Shown piece by piece: positions 33,989 through 44,837 of a DNA stretch of 64,000 nt. The position numbers were made by a program, and so were the translations under genes. The notes under the pieces are model-generated. The model was not told the DNA's origin, searched no databases, and saw only the letters and a program-made list of their open reading frames with translations. Numbering within the stretch: position 1 is the stretch's first letter; each line of letters starts with the position of its first letter. The DNA is from Locusta migratoria (Eukaryota > Arthropoda > Insecta > Orthoptera > Acrididae): the NCBI GenBank assembly GCA_026315105.1, contig CM048745.1:279883247-279947246 (forward strand), read 5' to 3'.

Positions 33989-34606
33989 CCCCATTTTGAA
34001 ATTCCGCCTTGTAATTTTGTGTAAATTCTGTCATGCGGATAATCTGAGAATGCCCAGCTAAAGAGCGAAACGCATCATTAATTAAAGAATAAAACAATTT
34101 ACAATATATACGGTCTTTTACTGAAAGAAAAACAGTATTTGTTTGCCAGCAGACTTTTATGAAAAGGAGTTTTTATATTGGTTGCTTCATACTTGAGAAA
34201 TGAAGTGAAATGAAGCCGTTGTCTTCATTCAGGTGTACAGGGAGGATAGGAGTTTACATTTTCCACACGGCCCCCTCTCCTTGCATCGTAATATATTATG
34301 ACAGCGATCGCTTGTTCCTCAGTAATATGGTTACAACTTTACCGACAGCAAATCTACAAAAGAGACCATGTACTTCCTCACGAAGTTTTTGCGGATCTCG
34401 GAGACTCAGTTCTTTTATTAGCGGTAAGTATATTCCCCCTGCCTTCCTAATTTCCGGCCATAGTCGAAACCGACGTCAGGCTTTTCGTTGTTGTGCTCTA
34501 ATTTGCAGATTTACGCCACTGCTCCAAAAAATGAGTCGTCTAACTGCAAAATGCTGCATTAATGTAAATTTAGATATACTGTGCAGGCATTATCGTAATA
34601 TATAAC

Positions 34607-34775
34607 GGCCGCGCGTTCTGAGGCTGCATGTCAAGAAGTGAGAGGCCGCTCCCGCCGGAAGTTCGAGTCCTCTCTCGGGCATTTGTGTGTGTGTTTTCCT
34701 TAGCATATAAGTTAATTCAAGTCTAGGGCTCGATGACCTAAGCAGTTTGACTATTAGTTAGACAAACTATGAACT
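34607..34775 (+). repeat. Divergent SINE of the L1/L2 type
   Basis: GGCCGCGCGTTCTGAGGCTG, then GTGAGAGGCCGCTCCCGC and AGTTCGAGTCC (B box), then CTCTCGGGCATTTGTGTGTG and the body-like CTAGGGCTCGATGACCTAAG. The head is degraded, and no TSD was found. Confidence 0.65.
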
Positions 34776-34811
34776 TTAAAACGAAAGTGTTGAGTCTGTA
34801 ATTTAAAGCAG

Positions 34812-35905
34812 TAGTGACATTTTTAGCTTTTGTAGATTTAGAGAAAGCTTTTGATAATGTTGACTGGAATGCACTCTTTCAAATTCTGAAGTCGGCAGGG
34901 GTAAAATACAGGGAAAGGAGAATTATTTACAACTTGTACAAAAGCCAGACCGCAGTTATTAGACTCGAAGGGCGAGAAAGGGAAGCATTAGTTGGGAAGG
35001 GAGTAAGACAGGGTTGTAGCCTTTCTCCGATAATTTGTACATCGAGCAGGCAGTGAAGGAAAGCAAGAAAAATTTGGAATAGGGATTAAAGTTCAGGGTG
35101 AAGAAATAAAAACATAGCGTTTTGCTGATAACATTGTAATTCTGTCAGAGAGAGAGCAAAGGACCTGGAGGAGCAGTTGAATGGAATGGACAGTTTGTTG
35201 AAGAGAGCGTATAAAATGAACTTTAACAAGAGCAAAACAAAGATAATGGAATGCAGTCTTAGAAAATCAGGCGATGCTGAAGGAATTAGATTAGGAATGA
35301 AACAATGAAGGTGGTAGATGAGTTTTGTTACTTGGGTAGTAAAATAACATATGACGGTCGCAGTACAGAGGATATAAAATGCAGAATGGCAATGGGAAGA
35401 AAAGCATTTTTGAAAAAGAGAAATTTGCTAACATCGAATATTAATTTAAGGGTAAGGAAATCTTTTCTGAAGGCATTTGTGTGGAGTGTTGCCTTGTACG
35501 GGAGTGAAATATGGCCGATAAGCAGTGCGGACAGGAAGAGAATAGAGGCTTTTGAAATGTGGTGTTACAGAAGAATGTTGAAGATTAGGTGGATAGATCA
35601 CATAACTAATGAAGTGGTACTGAACAGAATTGGCGAGAAAAGGGATTTTTGGCATACCCTAACTAAAAGAAGGGATCGCTTGGTTGGACACATTCTTAGA
35701 CATCGAGGAATCGTAAATTTAGCAATGGAGGGAAGTATGTGGGGTAAAAATCGCAGAGGGAGGCCAATAGACGCGTATAGTAAGCAGATTCAAGTGGATG
35801 TGGGTTGCCGTTCTTATGAGGAGATGAAAAGGCTTGCTCAGGATAGAGTAGGGTGGAGAGCTGCATCAAACCAGTCTCCGGACTGAAGACCATAACAACA
35901 GCAGT
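34812..35905 (+). pseudogene. RTE-like non-LTR element, copy C1 (5'-truncated, active site mutated)
   Basis: It starts inside the RT at FLAFVDLEKAFDNVDW (motif A), followed by KGVRQGCSLSP (motif B). A small deletion after SLSP removes LFN and shifts the frame. The motif C box near 35120 reads RFADNIV instead of RFADDIV, so one catalytic aspartate is asparagine. The frame at 35305-35886 is open: VDEFCYLGSKITYDGRSTED, YGSEIW, RRMLKIRWIDHITNEVVLNR, KNRRGRPIDAYS and a C-terminal NQSPD, followed by AAGACCATAACAACAGCAG, the typical CAA-like tail. Tail and upstream both carry AGCAG-GTGAC, a possible short TSD. The closest relatives here are C2 and C3. Confidence 0.88.
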
Positions 35906-36947
35906 GACTCAATTCCGTGCTAACTACATAAGAGAAAACAATTACTTAAAAAAGTAAAACCTCATTAAATAGGAACCTTGCGCTCACAGAAATAATTGTG
36001 ATGGCGTTCCGAGAAATCAGTTCACATCGGTTTCTTGTGCGGTGTGAATGAGCGATTACAAGAGCTCAGTTTTCACCGCATTTCTTGCGAGTTATTGGTG
36101 TATATTGCGCATGCGCGGATGCGCGTCAAGGAATAACCGCCATGAATCGTGTTAATAGGTCTAGGCGAAGCAGTACGTACATAGTTCCAGATAATCACGC
36201 TTTGGGCGTTGCTGCATAAGTGTACGCCTCAGATGTATAATACGGCCATTAATTCGCTCTTTTGTGCACCAGACGTTATACCTGTCCTAGTTCATGTGTC
36301 GTCATTACACGAAGCATATACGGTTTTGCATGCGTCATGATTGCAATGAATAAGCAGGCGTCGGTGCTCTGACACGGTGACTCGTCTGCCACTGGCATTC
36401 TGCTCACCAATACCAGCGGAGGTTCTGCGATTTTCATCACTCAGCTTTTTCCCTCTCGGGAATTTTACACACCCACCCAGTCATACATATATCTACTACG
36501 TGGGTGTGTTCGTGTGTGTGTGTAAAATGAGGTACTGACTAGACTTGCGCATAATAGTTCCCGATCGGGAGAGCTCGCTTTAGTTTGCGGCTCTGCCGCG
36601 AACTAGTTCGTTCTTTTAGTTTTTTCGCTTCCAGTGACGGCTGAGCGGCGTGGTCTGCGTATCCAGGTGGAGGGAGAAGTTCCCCTACCTAGCTGCTTCA
36701 TGCGCTTGCTGCTTGAGCCGCTAACAATATTACGCAAATCAAAAGAAACAGTTTGTGGATAATTTCCTGCGTTTAAGTTTAGAGTTATCTCTATATCTTG
36801 GCATTATGGAATTTATTAGTCAGATATTGCAGAGTGCAGAATACTTCAAAGCAGAAATTTTGTAGCAGTGAACTCTGTAATCTAGCAGGCAGACGCTCAT
36901 CTGGAAATGACTCATCAGCAGAAAGCAAACATGTGATTTTTAATTCT
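35906..36947. other. No recognised gene
   Basis: No protein or RNA feature. There are short GT-rich tracts near 36500-36525, and CCGATCGGGAGAGCTCGC with GCGAACTAGTTCGTTC motifs near 36560-36615, which recur at 37315-37345 (AACTAGTTCGTTCGCGAACT). The recurrence suggests the ends of an unclassified repeat enclosing the minisatellite. Confidence 0.35.
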
Positions 36948-37045
36948 GTTCGTGACCTATCACGCATATTTTAGTTCGCGACCTATCGCGCATATCTTAG
37001 GTCGCGACCTATCACGCATATTTTAGTTCCCAACCTATCGCGACC
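36948..37045 (+). repeat. 26-bp minisatellite, about 3.7 units
   Basis: The unit is close to GTTCGCGACCTATCGCGCAT plus ATTTTA. Three full copies and a partial one are seen from 36948, differing at a few positions (CGTGACC, CGCGACC, CCCAACC). The unit contains partial dyads (CGCGACC/CTATCGCG). Confidence 0.85.
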
Positions 37046-37349
37046 GGTATCTCTCCTTTTAGTTTGCAGCTCGTCCGCGAAGTAGGTCGCTCTTTTTAGT
37101 TCGTCAGCTCGCTTTCGATTTTGCTACCGCTACTGAAACTACAGCTGAGCTGCATCTCAGCTCGAAGTGACGGCAACTGGCAGAAGTGAATCACGCGATT
37201 CTGCGCGCTCTCGCGTCCTCTCGCTGTTACCCGTCAGTCATCGCAAAAGGAGAGGACGAACTAAGAGACGAGGGATCTGCGTACTAGTTCACGTAGTTCA
37301 CCTGTGGGAGCGCTCTTCCGAACTAGTTCGTTCGCGAACTACACTAGTA

Positions 37350-37800
37350 CTGACAAGATTGGGAGAACAAAGGCAATTATTGGATGCAATAAAAAGTAGG
37401 AAACGAGGCTGGATTTGGCATACATTAAATAAGAAAGAGGGGCTTGTGACTACAGAGGGGTATGTGGAAGGGAAGACGAGGGAGGAAGGGATTTCCGATC
37501 CTGGGTGATGTGATGGATGGCAGTACCTGCAACAAAACTATTTTTTATTCTATCGGACCAAACTGCGTGGTCATCAGTCCGTAGCTTACAAACTACTTAA
37601 ACTAAGGTAAACTAACCTAAGGACAACACATACACCCATGCCCCAGAGAGGACTCGTACCTCCGACGGCGAGCAACCGCGCGCTCCACAGCGAGGCGCCT
37701 TAGACCGCTCGGCTACTCCACCGCGGCGCAGCAAAACTAAGAGGGAAGCAATGGATCGTGGAAAATGGAGGTATAAAGGACCTGCTATTATAGCAGAAAA
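37350..37800 (+). pseudogene. RTE-like C-terminal fragment (family F) split by SINE-L1
   Basis: The first part encodes LGEQRQLLDAIKSRKRGWIW, HTLNKKEGLV and VEGKTREEGISDPG-like text, resembling the RTE C-terminal pattern in which a GH-LR block and EG---GK-RGRPR block are followed by K--A-DR--WR. After SINE-L1 (37540-37727) it continues KREAMDRGKWRYKG. The RGRPR motif has changed to REEGI and frames are broken. It differs from copies C1-C3, so it is another RTE-like family. Identification is by pattern only. Confidence 0.65.
37540..37727 (-). repeat. SINE-L1 with 11-bp TSD, inside family F fragment
   Basis: Minus-strand full-length copy. GCAACAAAACT at 37529-37539 and GCAGCAAAACT at 37728-37738 give an 11-bp TSD with one mismatch. 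Confidence 0.92.
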
Positions 37801-40278
37801 CTGACAGTAATGACATATACGAGACGTATTCCAAAACTAAGGTCCTTTGACAGAAATATGGAACTGCATCTGTAATACATTTTTCCACATAATCGCCGTT
37901 CACATCTATACTCTTTCTGTAGCACTGCACAGTCAGCTTCTTTAACCCTTCGGCATGGAAGTCTGCCGCCTGGGATCTGAACCAGTTGGTTACGCTCGTT
38001 TTATTTGATCATCGGTTCGAAATCGTTGTCCACGGATAAAGCCATTTTGCGACTGCATCGTTTCGATGAATCGAAATGGCGCCACCGCATTAACTGATGT
38101 TTTGATTTTGCGTTGGCGTAGGTAATCCACACCTGTACAGTCGATTAGACCAGCCTCCTCAGGTGGATTCTATTGTTCGACGCCCTGTTATAAATTTGAC
38201 GGGAAAGAATCTGGACGAAGCCACTGTCTCTGACTTAAGTAAAGGGCTAAATTTTGCCCCCCCCCTCCCAAGACCTTGCCAATACCATCTTTCATTAGTG
38301 CTATTGAAGAAGCTGTCCGTCCACTATCAGAAGATTCAGCTGAAGAAATCAGACGTGAAAGCAGTCGAGCAATTATGAACTATCGTCCACAAAGAAGTAA
38401 CATATTTAGAGAAGAGTGGTTAGCCATACGAAAACTCCGTGAGGACACAGACACAGTAGTTTTACGTGCTGACAAAGGCAACGCCAGCGTCCTGCTGCCT
38501 CAGGAAGACTACAATTAAAAGATCTATGGTTTATTAAGTTCTGACGCGTACCGGAAGATCAACAAAGACCCAACTAGCAAGGTGACAATAAGGACTGTTG
38601 CCTTACTGAATGCTTCGTCACTAGAATCTGAAGTTATAAGACGCTTAAAAGTGCGAGGTGCTGTACCACCGAGATTTTATGGGCTTCCTAAAGTGCACAA
38701 GCTGGATAAGGATGAGCGTCTGGAGGACCTGCCAATGAGGCCAATAACAAGCACAATTGGTTCACCTACCTACCTTTCTGCCCAGTATTTGGCTTCACTA
38801 TTAAATCCATTGGTGGGAAAATGTAGTCACCACGTCCGAAATTCAGTAGATTTTATTCAAAGACTCAGCCACCTCAGGCTTAATAGTACGTATGTACTGG
38901 TGAGTTTTGACGTGGTATCATTATATACCGAGGTACCTGTACAGGATTCTCTTTCTCTAATTGGCAAACATTTTGACAAGGATATCACCGCCTTATTTGA
39001 ACATGTACTGACGTCATCTTATTTCCAGTTTAATGGTGACTTTTATGAGCAGATTAACGGAGTTGCTATGGGAAGCCCCCTACCCCCTCTGGTAGCGAAT
39101 TTCTTCATGGAAGACTTCCAGGACAAGGCTCTGGAATCGGCAAGTCTTAAACCAACGGTCTTCTGGAGATACGTGAACGACACGTTTATAGTATGGCCTC
39201 ACGGGAAGGATGAGTTACATCGATTTCTCGACCATCTGAACTCCACCCACGCTAATATCAAATTTACTATGGAAATGGAAAAAGATGGCTGCCTCCCTTT
39301 TTTGGATGTACTCGTTCGTCGAAAAGCTGATGGTACATTAGGACATGCAGTATATAGGAAACCAACCCATACGAATCTGTATTTACATGCCAGTAGCTGC
39401 CATCATCCCTCACAAACCGCAGGCGTCCTTAAGACGTTGGTGAACAGAGCACATTGTATTTCAGACGATGACAACTTGCAGGAAGAGCTCACACACCTGA
39501 AGAGCATTTTCAAAGCAAATGGATATTCGCAGAGCATTCGATGTGAGTCCAAGAATGAAAGCACGAGACGTGGAAGAAGAAAACGAAAATAATAGTTATA
39601 GATCAAGACCCTTCTTACCTTACGTGGACGCTCTTTTGTCAAAGATAAGCCGCATTCTCGACAAACATCGTGTTAGGGTTATCATCCGGCCACCTGTGAA
39701 AATTGCAGCCTTACTCGGGTCTGTAAAGGATGATTTGTTGCTTCGCAAGTCAGGTGTGTACCAGATCACTTGCGGAAATTGTGATAATTCATATATAGGC
39801 CAGACAATACGCACTGTCCACGAGAGATGCGTTGAACACAGAAGATATATTCGCCTATTACAGCCAGACAAGTCAGCTATGGCTGAACATTGCATAGAAA
39901 CTGGTCATTCCATGAACTATAGTGATGTGAAGATTTTGACACCAATATCTTCGTTTTGGGATGCTATACTAAAGGAAGTTGTCGAAATTAGACTGGCCAA
40001 CAACTTATAAAACAGAGATAAAGGTCTTAATTTAGACAAAGCTTGGAACCCTGCACTTGGGGTATTGAAATCACAGAGAAGACGTGAAGGTGTTGCCGCC
40101 GCCGAGGATATATCGATAAGTGAACACCGGAGCGCTTCCGCCACGGGGGCGCACGCGTGTGAGTACTTCGATATGCAGTAAACCAGCATCTGTGACGCGT
40201 ACGCGCATTGCCACCGCGATCAGGCTTATAAGGCCGCGCCCAGCACCTCGTCGACAGTCTTCGACTCACTCTAAAAAT

Positions 40279-40688
40279 GCCGCGGTGGACTAGCCGAGCG
40301 GTCTAAAGCGTCTCGCTGCGGAGCGCGCGGTTGTTAAAAAAAAAAAAAAAATGTTTGTATAGCTTAAGGGACTTAACTACGGGGTCATCAGTCCCTAAAC
40401 TTACAAACTACTTATGAACTAGCTAATCCTAAGGACGGCACAAATATCCATGCCCGAGGGGGGATTCGAACCCCCGACCGTAGTGGCCGTGCAGACCGTG
40501 ATTGGAGCGCCTCAGTTCCCTCGGCCACCGGGGGCCGGCCGCGATTGTTCGTCGTGGAGGTTCGAGTCCTCCCTGGGGCATGGGTGTGTGTGTTTGCCCG
40601 TAGGTTAGTTTACCTAGATTTAAGTAGTTTGTAAGCTACGGACTGATAACCACGCAGTTTGGTCCGATAGCATTACAAACATTTGAAC
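40279..40688 (+). repeat. SINE-L1 interrupted by SINE-L2, in the 3' region of P1
   Basis: The head is GCCGCGGTGGACTAGCCGAG up to GCGCGCGGTTGTT; it resumes after the inner SINE with GTCGTGGAGGTTCGAGTCC and runs to ACAAACATTTGAAC. The nearby AAAAAT and ACATTTTGAACT give no clear TSD. Confidence 0.9.
40336..40540 (-). repeat. SINE-L2 nested in SINE-L1, 9-bp TSD
   Basis: Minus-strand SINE-L2 whose A-rich or T-rich end (15 A on the plus strand) abuts GCGGTTGTT at 40327-40335. GCGATTGTT follows at 40541-40549, a 9-bp TSD with one mismatch. This shows SINE-L2 inserting after SINE-L1 and after P1. Confidence 0.92.
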
Positions 40689-40697
40689 ATTTTGAAC

Positions 40698-40733
40698 TGT
40701 GAAGATGGCCGGAAGGTACTCGGCCGAAATATC
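40698..40733 (+). ncRNA. Hammerhead-ribozyme-like motif at the 3' end of P1 (decayed)
   Basis: GUGAAGA (for CUGAAGA), then GGCCG and CGGCC pairing as a 5-bp stem II around a loop, then GAAA followed by UAUC. The first box has lost its leading CU. Downstream GCGGCTGCATTCC and CTAATTGGA align with the P2 terminus. Confidence 0.4.
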
Positions 40734-41039
40734 AGCGGAATAAGTTAATTTTACGCGGCTGCATTCCATAAATCTAATTGGACTATACTTTACGCCGTGA
40801 AAAGTTCTGAGTTGTTTAGAGAACTAGTCAGTACTGGAGTTGGACTTTAACACAGGTGTGGGGTCCATGTCGAAACGTACTGGATTTGGTGCCAGAAAAG
40901 TGTGTGCGCCCGTGTGATGAACTGTATGTTTAGACGCACCCTCAGTATCTTGGCTCTTGGGTGTTGGTGGACATCGTAAATGCTGTCAGCTGTGACGGCG
41001 CAGAGAGAACGCCTAAACAGTCCTTGAATTTTCGACTGA

Positions 41040-41697
41040 TCCTGGAGTACACCAGTCGAAGACTTTAAGTTACGTAAATTTCTCCTGTAATTGTTTCTAG
41101 CAGTTTCAAGTACCTGGGATGTATTTTCTCACAACATAGTGAAAGAACTGGAATCGAGACGCAGCAAAGCTAATGCAACGAGTGCTCAGCTAAGATCTAC
41201 TCTCTTCTGCAAGAAGGAAGTAAGCACCAAGACTAAGTTAGCAGTGCACCGCTCTATCTTTCGGCCAACTTTGTTGTATGGGAGTGAAAGTTGGGGGGAT
41301 ACAGGTTACCTTATTCATAAAGTAGAGGCTACAGATATGAAAGTAGCAAGAATGATTTCAGGTACTAATAGATGGGAACAATGGCAGGAGGGTGTCCATA
41401 ATGAGGAATGAAGAAAAACTGGGAATGAACACCATAGATGAAGCAGTTAGAGCGAACAGACTGAGATGGTGGTGTCATGTTACACGCATGGGAGAAGCCA
41501 GGTTACTTGAGAGACTCATGAGCTCGGCAGCGGAGGGTAAGAGGAGTCGAGGAAGACCAAGAAGAAAGTACTTAGATTCGGTGCAGAATGATTTTGAAGT
41601 AAAAGGCATAACACCGGACGAGGCATCAATGTTAGCACTGAATAGGGGATCATGGAGGAATTTTATTAGAGGTACTATGCTCCAGACTGAACGCTGA
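41040..41697 (+). pseudogene. RTE-like C-terminal fragment (family D)
   Basis: Starts with FKYLGCIFS near 41103 (frameshifted), then RSKANATSAQLRSTLFCKK, KLAVHRSIFRPTLLYGSESW and VEATDMKVARMISGTN. In the next frame: MRNEEKLGMNTIDEAVRANR, LRWWCHVTRMGEARLLERL, GKRSRGRPRRKYLDSVQNDF and a C-terminal RNFIRGTMLQTER. This LLYGSE-W, RW-HV-RM, GKR-RGRPR order is the C-terminal region of RTE/Proto-type non-LTR elements. RT motifs A-C are absent. One frameshift near 41390 separates the two open parts. Confidence 0.75.
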
Positions 41698-41719
41698 AAG
41701 GGATAATCAGTCTCTAATG

Positions 41720-42420
41720 ATGGTGATTGTTTCTAGCTGTGTGCTCTTTAAAAGGTTGAAAGACTCAGAGGGACTTTGCGCATCCTTGGACAGCTGTTTG
41801 AACGTAGTTTATAAATGAACTTGCTAGCTGTCATTTGTAAAGTGCTCCTTTTAACTTTGTGTGAAATTATTGTGTTTTAGTAGAACAGAACATGTTTGGC
41901 ACCTCTTCAGGGTGGCGTAGCTGTGTTGTGCATTATGGTTTTATGTTGAAATTTAAAATGATGTCCAACTTGAGGGTCTTGATTCTTTTGGTGTAACTCG
42001 AATTTTGCGTGAGACAGCAATTCAGATTAACACTCTCAGAATTGATTTTGATTCCGAGCGTTGCTCGAGTTGAAAATTTTGGAGCATTCTGGTCCATAAG
42101 TTGCATTTTACTCCATGAGTGCTCGCAGGTGGCATCGGCCAGGTTAAGGGTAGTTGTTGACGCCTCCGGCCGCTTGGAACTTGGGTTACGAGAATTGCTT
42201 CCTGGCCGATCGCGCGTCCTTTCCTAACTTCATTCACTGTGTTGTTTAGAATAGAGGGTTTTTAGAAACTAGATTTAGGGTTAGTAATTCTGCTCAAATT
42301 ATATTTAATTCTGTCAGCATGTTAAATGTATTCATTAAGCCACGTAATCCTTGTTGAATGTACTGTTTGTTAACACAGTTGTTCTATTCATGGAATTATT
42401 TTCTACTTGCTATATTTTTT
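41720..42420. other. No recognised gene; left copy of a short duplication
   Basis: No coding motif. The stretch 42345-42411 (TAATCCTTGTTGAATGTACT, CAGTTGTTCTATTCATGG) is repeated at 42743-42810, so about 67 bp are directly repeated on either side of the SINE-C copy. Confidence 0.5.
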
Positions 42421-42697
42421 TGAACACCACAGTGCTTTACTAGGCATGGTCCTGCTTGGAGGTGGTATGCCGTTGCCTTCCTCCGACCTTCGAACTGACT
42501 TACCCAGCCAGTTATAGGGGGACCTACAGTTTAACGTGGGTTCCGAACCACGGTGCAACTCGGTTTTTTTTCACATGAGCAATACTGTCAGAGGTGAAAG
42601 AAGTGGAAAGTGACAGATAAAAATCCTAGGACCTGGCGGGGATCGAACCCGCGACCTTTGGATTTGTAGTCTGGCACTCTACCACTGTGCAACCGAT
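42421..42697 (-). repeat. SINE-C, tail-truncated copy
   Basis: Minus-strand SINE-C from GAACACCACAGTGCTTTACT to the head CACTGTGCAACCGA. The usual GGTAAAGCAGTCAAC tail is absent. ATATTTTTTT occurs before it and again at 42711-42720, a possible TSD with extra T/C sequence in between. Confidence 0.85.
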
Positions 42698-42927
42698 TTT
42701 TTTCTTTTTTATATTTTTTTAAGTGTGAATTACTGTTTACGTTAATCCTTGTTGAATGCACTGTTCGTTAACGCAGTTGTTCTATTCATGGGATTGTTTT
42801 CTAATTGCTATAGTTTTAGAAGTGTGCATTCCTATTTTCGAATCTGAGCTTAACTCAGTTGTAGTTTTTGGAACTATTTCATTTAATGTTCTATGATAAT
42901 AATAAAGATTGTTCAAATGCTGTGTTA

Positions 42928-44315
42928 CACTACTGGCCATTAAAATTGCTGCACCAAGAAGTAATGCAGATGATAAACGAGTATTCATTGGACAAATTCT
43001 AGAACTGACATGTGATTACATTTTCACGTAATTTGGGTGCATATATCCTGAGAAATCCGTACCCAGAACAACCATCTCCGGCCGTAATAACGGCCTTGAT
43101 ATGCCTGGGCATTGAGTTAGAGCTTCGTTTACAGGAACAGATGCCCATGCAGCTTCAACACGATACCACAGTTCATCAAGAGTAGTGACTGGTGTATTGT
43201 GACGAGCCAGTTGCTGGGCCACCATTGACCAGTTGTTTTCAGTTGACGAGAGATCTGGAGAATGTGCTGGCCAGGGCAGCAGTCGAACATTATCCGTATC
43301 CAGAAAGGCCCGTACAGGACCTGCAACATGCGGTCGTGCATTATACCGCTGAAATATAGGGTTTCGCAGGGATCGAATGAAGGATAGAGCCATGGGTCGT
43401 AACACATCTGACATGTAACGGCCACTGTTCAAAGTGCCGTCAATGTGAACGAGATGTGACCGAGACGTGTAACAAATGGCACCCTATACCATCGTGTCGG
43501 GTGATACGCCAGTATGGCGATGACGAATACATGCTTTCCAATATGGGTTCGCCGCGATGTCGCCAAACACGGATACGACCATCATGATGCTGTAAACAGA
43601 ACCTGAATTATCAAAAAAATACGTTTTGCTATTCGTGCACCCAGGGTAGTCGTTGCGTACACCATCGCAGGCGCTCCTGTCTATGATGCAGCGTCAAGGG
43701 TAACCGCAGCCATGGTATTCGAGCTGATAGTCCATGATGCTGTATACGTCGTTGAACTGTTCGTGCAGATGGTTGTTGTCTTGAAAACGTCCCCATCTGT
43801 TGACTCAGGGATCGAGACGTGGCTGCACGATCCGTTACAGCCATGCGGATAAGTTGCCTGTCATCTCGACTGCTAGCGATACGAGGCCGTTGGGATCCAA
43901 CACGGCGTTCCGTATTGCCCTCTTGAACCCACCGATTCCATATTCTGCTAACAGTCATTGGATCGCGACCAACGCTAGCAGCAACGTCGCGATACGATAA
44001 ACCGCAATCGCGATAGGCTACAACCCGACTTTTATTAAAGTTGGAAACGTGATGGTACGCACTTCTCCCCCTTACACGAGGCATCATAACAACGTTTCAC
44101 CAGGCAACGCCGGTCAACTGCTGTTTGTGTAAGAGAAATCGGTTGGAAACTTTCCTCCTGTCAGCACGTTGTAGGCGTCGCCACCGACGCCAACCTTGTG
44201 TGAATGCTCTGATAAACTAATCATTTGCACTTCGCAGCATTTTCTTCCTGTCCGTTGAATTTCACGTCTGTATCACGTCATCTTCGTGGTGTAGCAATTT
44301 TAATGGCCAGGAGTG
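42928..44315 (-). mobile_element. Tc1-like transposon, both ends present, 1,388 bp, inactive
   Basis: TIRs are CACTACTGGCCATTAAAATT on the left and, in reverse, CACTCCTGGCCATTAAAATT on the right. TA flanks at 42926-42927 and 44316-44317. The minus-strand transposase starts MMPRVRGRSAYHHVSNFNKS (44087) and continues YRDCGLSYRDVAASVGRD, PMTVSRIWNRWVQEGN, GSQRPRIASSRDDRQLIRM and ARTVQRRIQHHGLSARIP, the bipartite helix-turn-helix DNA-binding region. The catalytic domain follows in shifted frames; at 43016-43432 NARPHVAGPVRAFLDTDNV, LLPWPAHSPDLSSTENNWSM is the second part of the DDE domain (N at ARPH, E at TENNW). At least one frameshift and stops break the gene. Confidence 0.92.
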
Positions 44316-44317
44316 TA

Positions 44318-44560
44318 CATTTGGCGTAACCCCGGGCCAGTACTTCCACGTCTCCCTGCTCCGTTAGAGAAACGACTAACCGAGACTAGTAAGACGAGTC
44401 AACGTGTTTCCAGTCGTGAACAGTTCAGAACCGGTATTGATGGACCCAGGCTTTTGGCGATTTTCGCTCAAGGTGTTGGTGGTGTATCACTTTCCATCTC
44501 CATAAGAGATGTTTGTATTGTAAAAGCTGTGTGTGTGTTGTTTAATGTTGAACCTATCGT
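44318..44560. repeat. Sequence X, repeated beside two Tc1-like copies
   Basis: The first 130 bp are the reverse complement of 27296-27415 (GCTCCGTTAGAGAAACGAC, AGTAAGACGAGTCAAC, GAACAGTTCAGA). Both copies abut the same Tc1-like terminus. Further on, CAAGGTGTTGGTGGTGTATC and ACTTTCCATCTCCAT recur at 50421-50456 near the second Tc1-like family. X is probably part of another DNA transposon into which the Tc1-like element inserted. Confidence 0.65.
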
Positions 44561-44837
44561 TAAATCATACAACAAATTGTTCATTAACACAGTAGTTTGG
44601 TTTAATTATGGCCCTGATATTGATGTATATACTGTTAAATAAGAAACAGTGCATTAAACTGATTATGTGCGCAACGGATCTTTTAACAAGACAGCTGTGG
44701 CAAGTCACCATATGAAACAGACACTGACTATACTCAAAAAATTTGACTGCGAAAAAGATATTAAAAACCACAAACCAGTTTGTTAATCTTCCAGTAATTT
44801 TCGGGTGTGCAGCCGGATCCCATTGACATTCTGCAAC

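Larger units (their letters stand above)
38100..40800 (+). pseudogene. Penelope-like element P1: RT plus GIY-YIG endonuclease, broken
   Basis: A nearly full-length Penelope-like retroelement (PLE) coding region in several frames. N-terminus (38163 on): RRPVINLTGKNLDEATVSDL, shifted to 38276 on: AVRPLSEDSAEEIRRESSR, then VLRADKGNASVLL and a stop. From 38582: PPRFYGLPKVHKLDKDERLE, VSFDVVSLYTEVPV (motif A), GVAMGSPLPPLVANFFMEDF (motif B), FWRYVNDTFIVW (motif C, with YVND replacing YVDD, so a catalytic aspartate is lost), PFLDVLVRRKADG and AVYRKPTHTNLYLHASSC. After another shift (39519 on): GVYQITCGN, then SYIGQTIRTVHERC and AEHCIETGHSMNY, a GIY-YIG endonuclease with Cys/His residues. It ends LANNL with a stop. 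The 3' region holds nested SINEs and a hammerhead-like terminus. Frameshifts and the active-site change make it inactive. Confidence 0.92.

Noticed and set aside
34034..34100. Possible further hammerhead core (CTGAGAATGCCC, then GAGCGAAACGCATC)
   Set aside because: It resembles a degraded core, but the first box is CUGAGAA rather than CUGANGA and stem II (GCCC/GAGC) has mismatches. Too weak to annotate without a covariance search.
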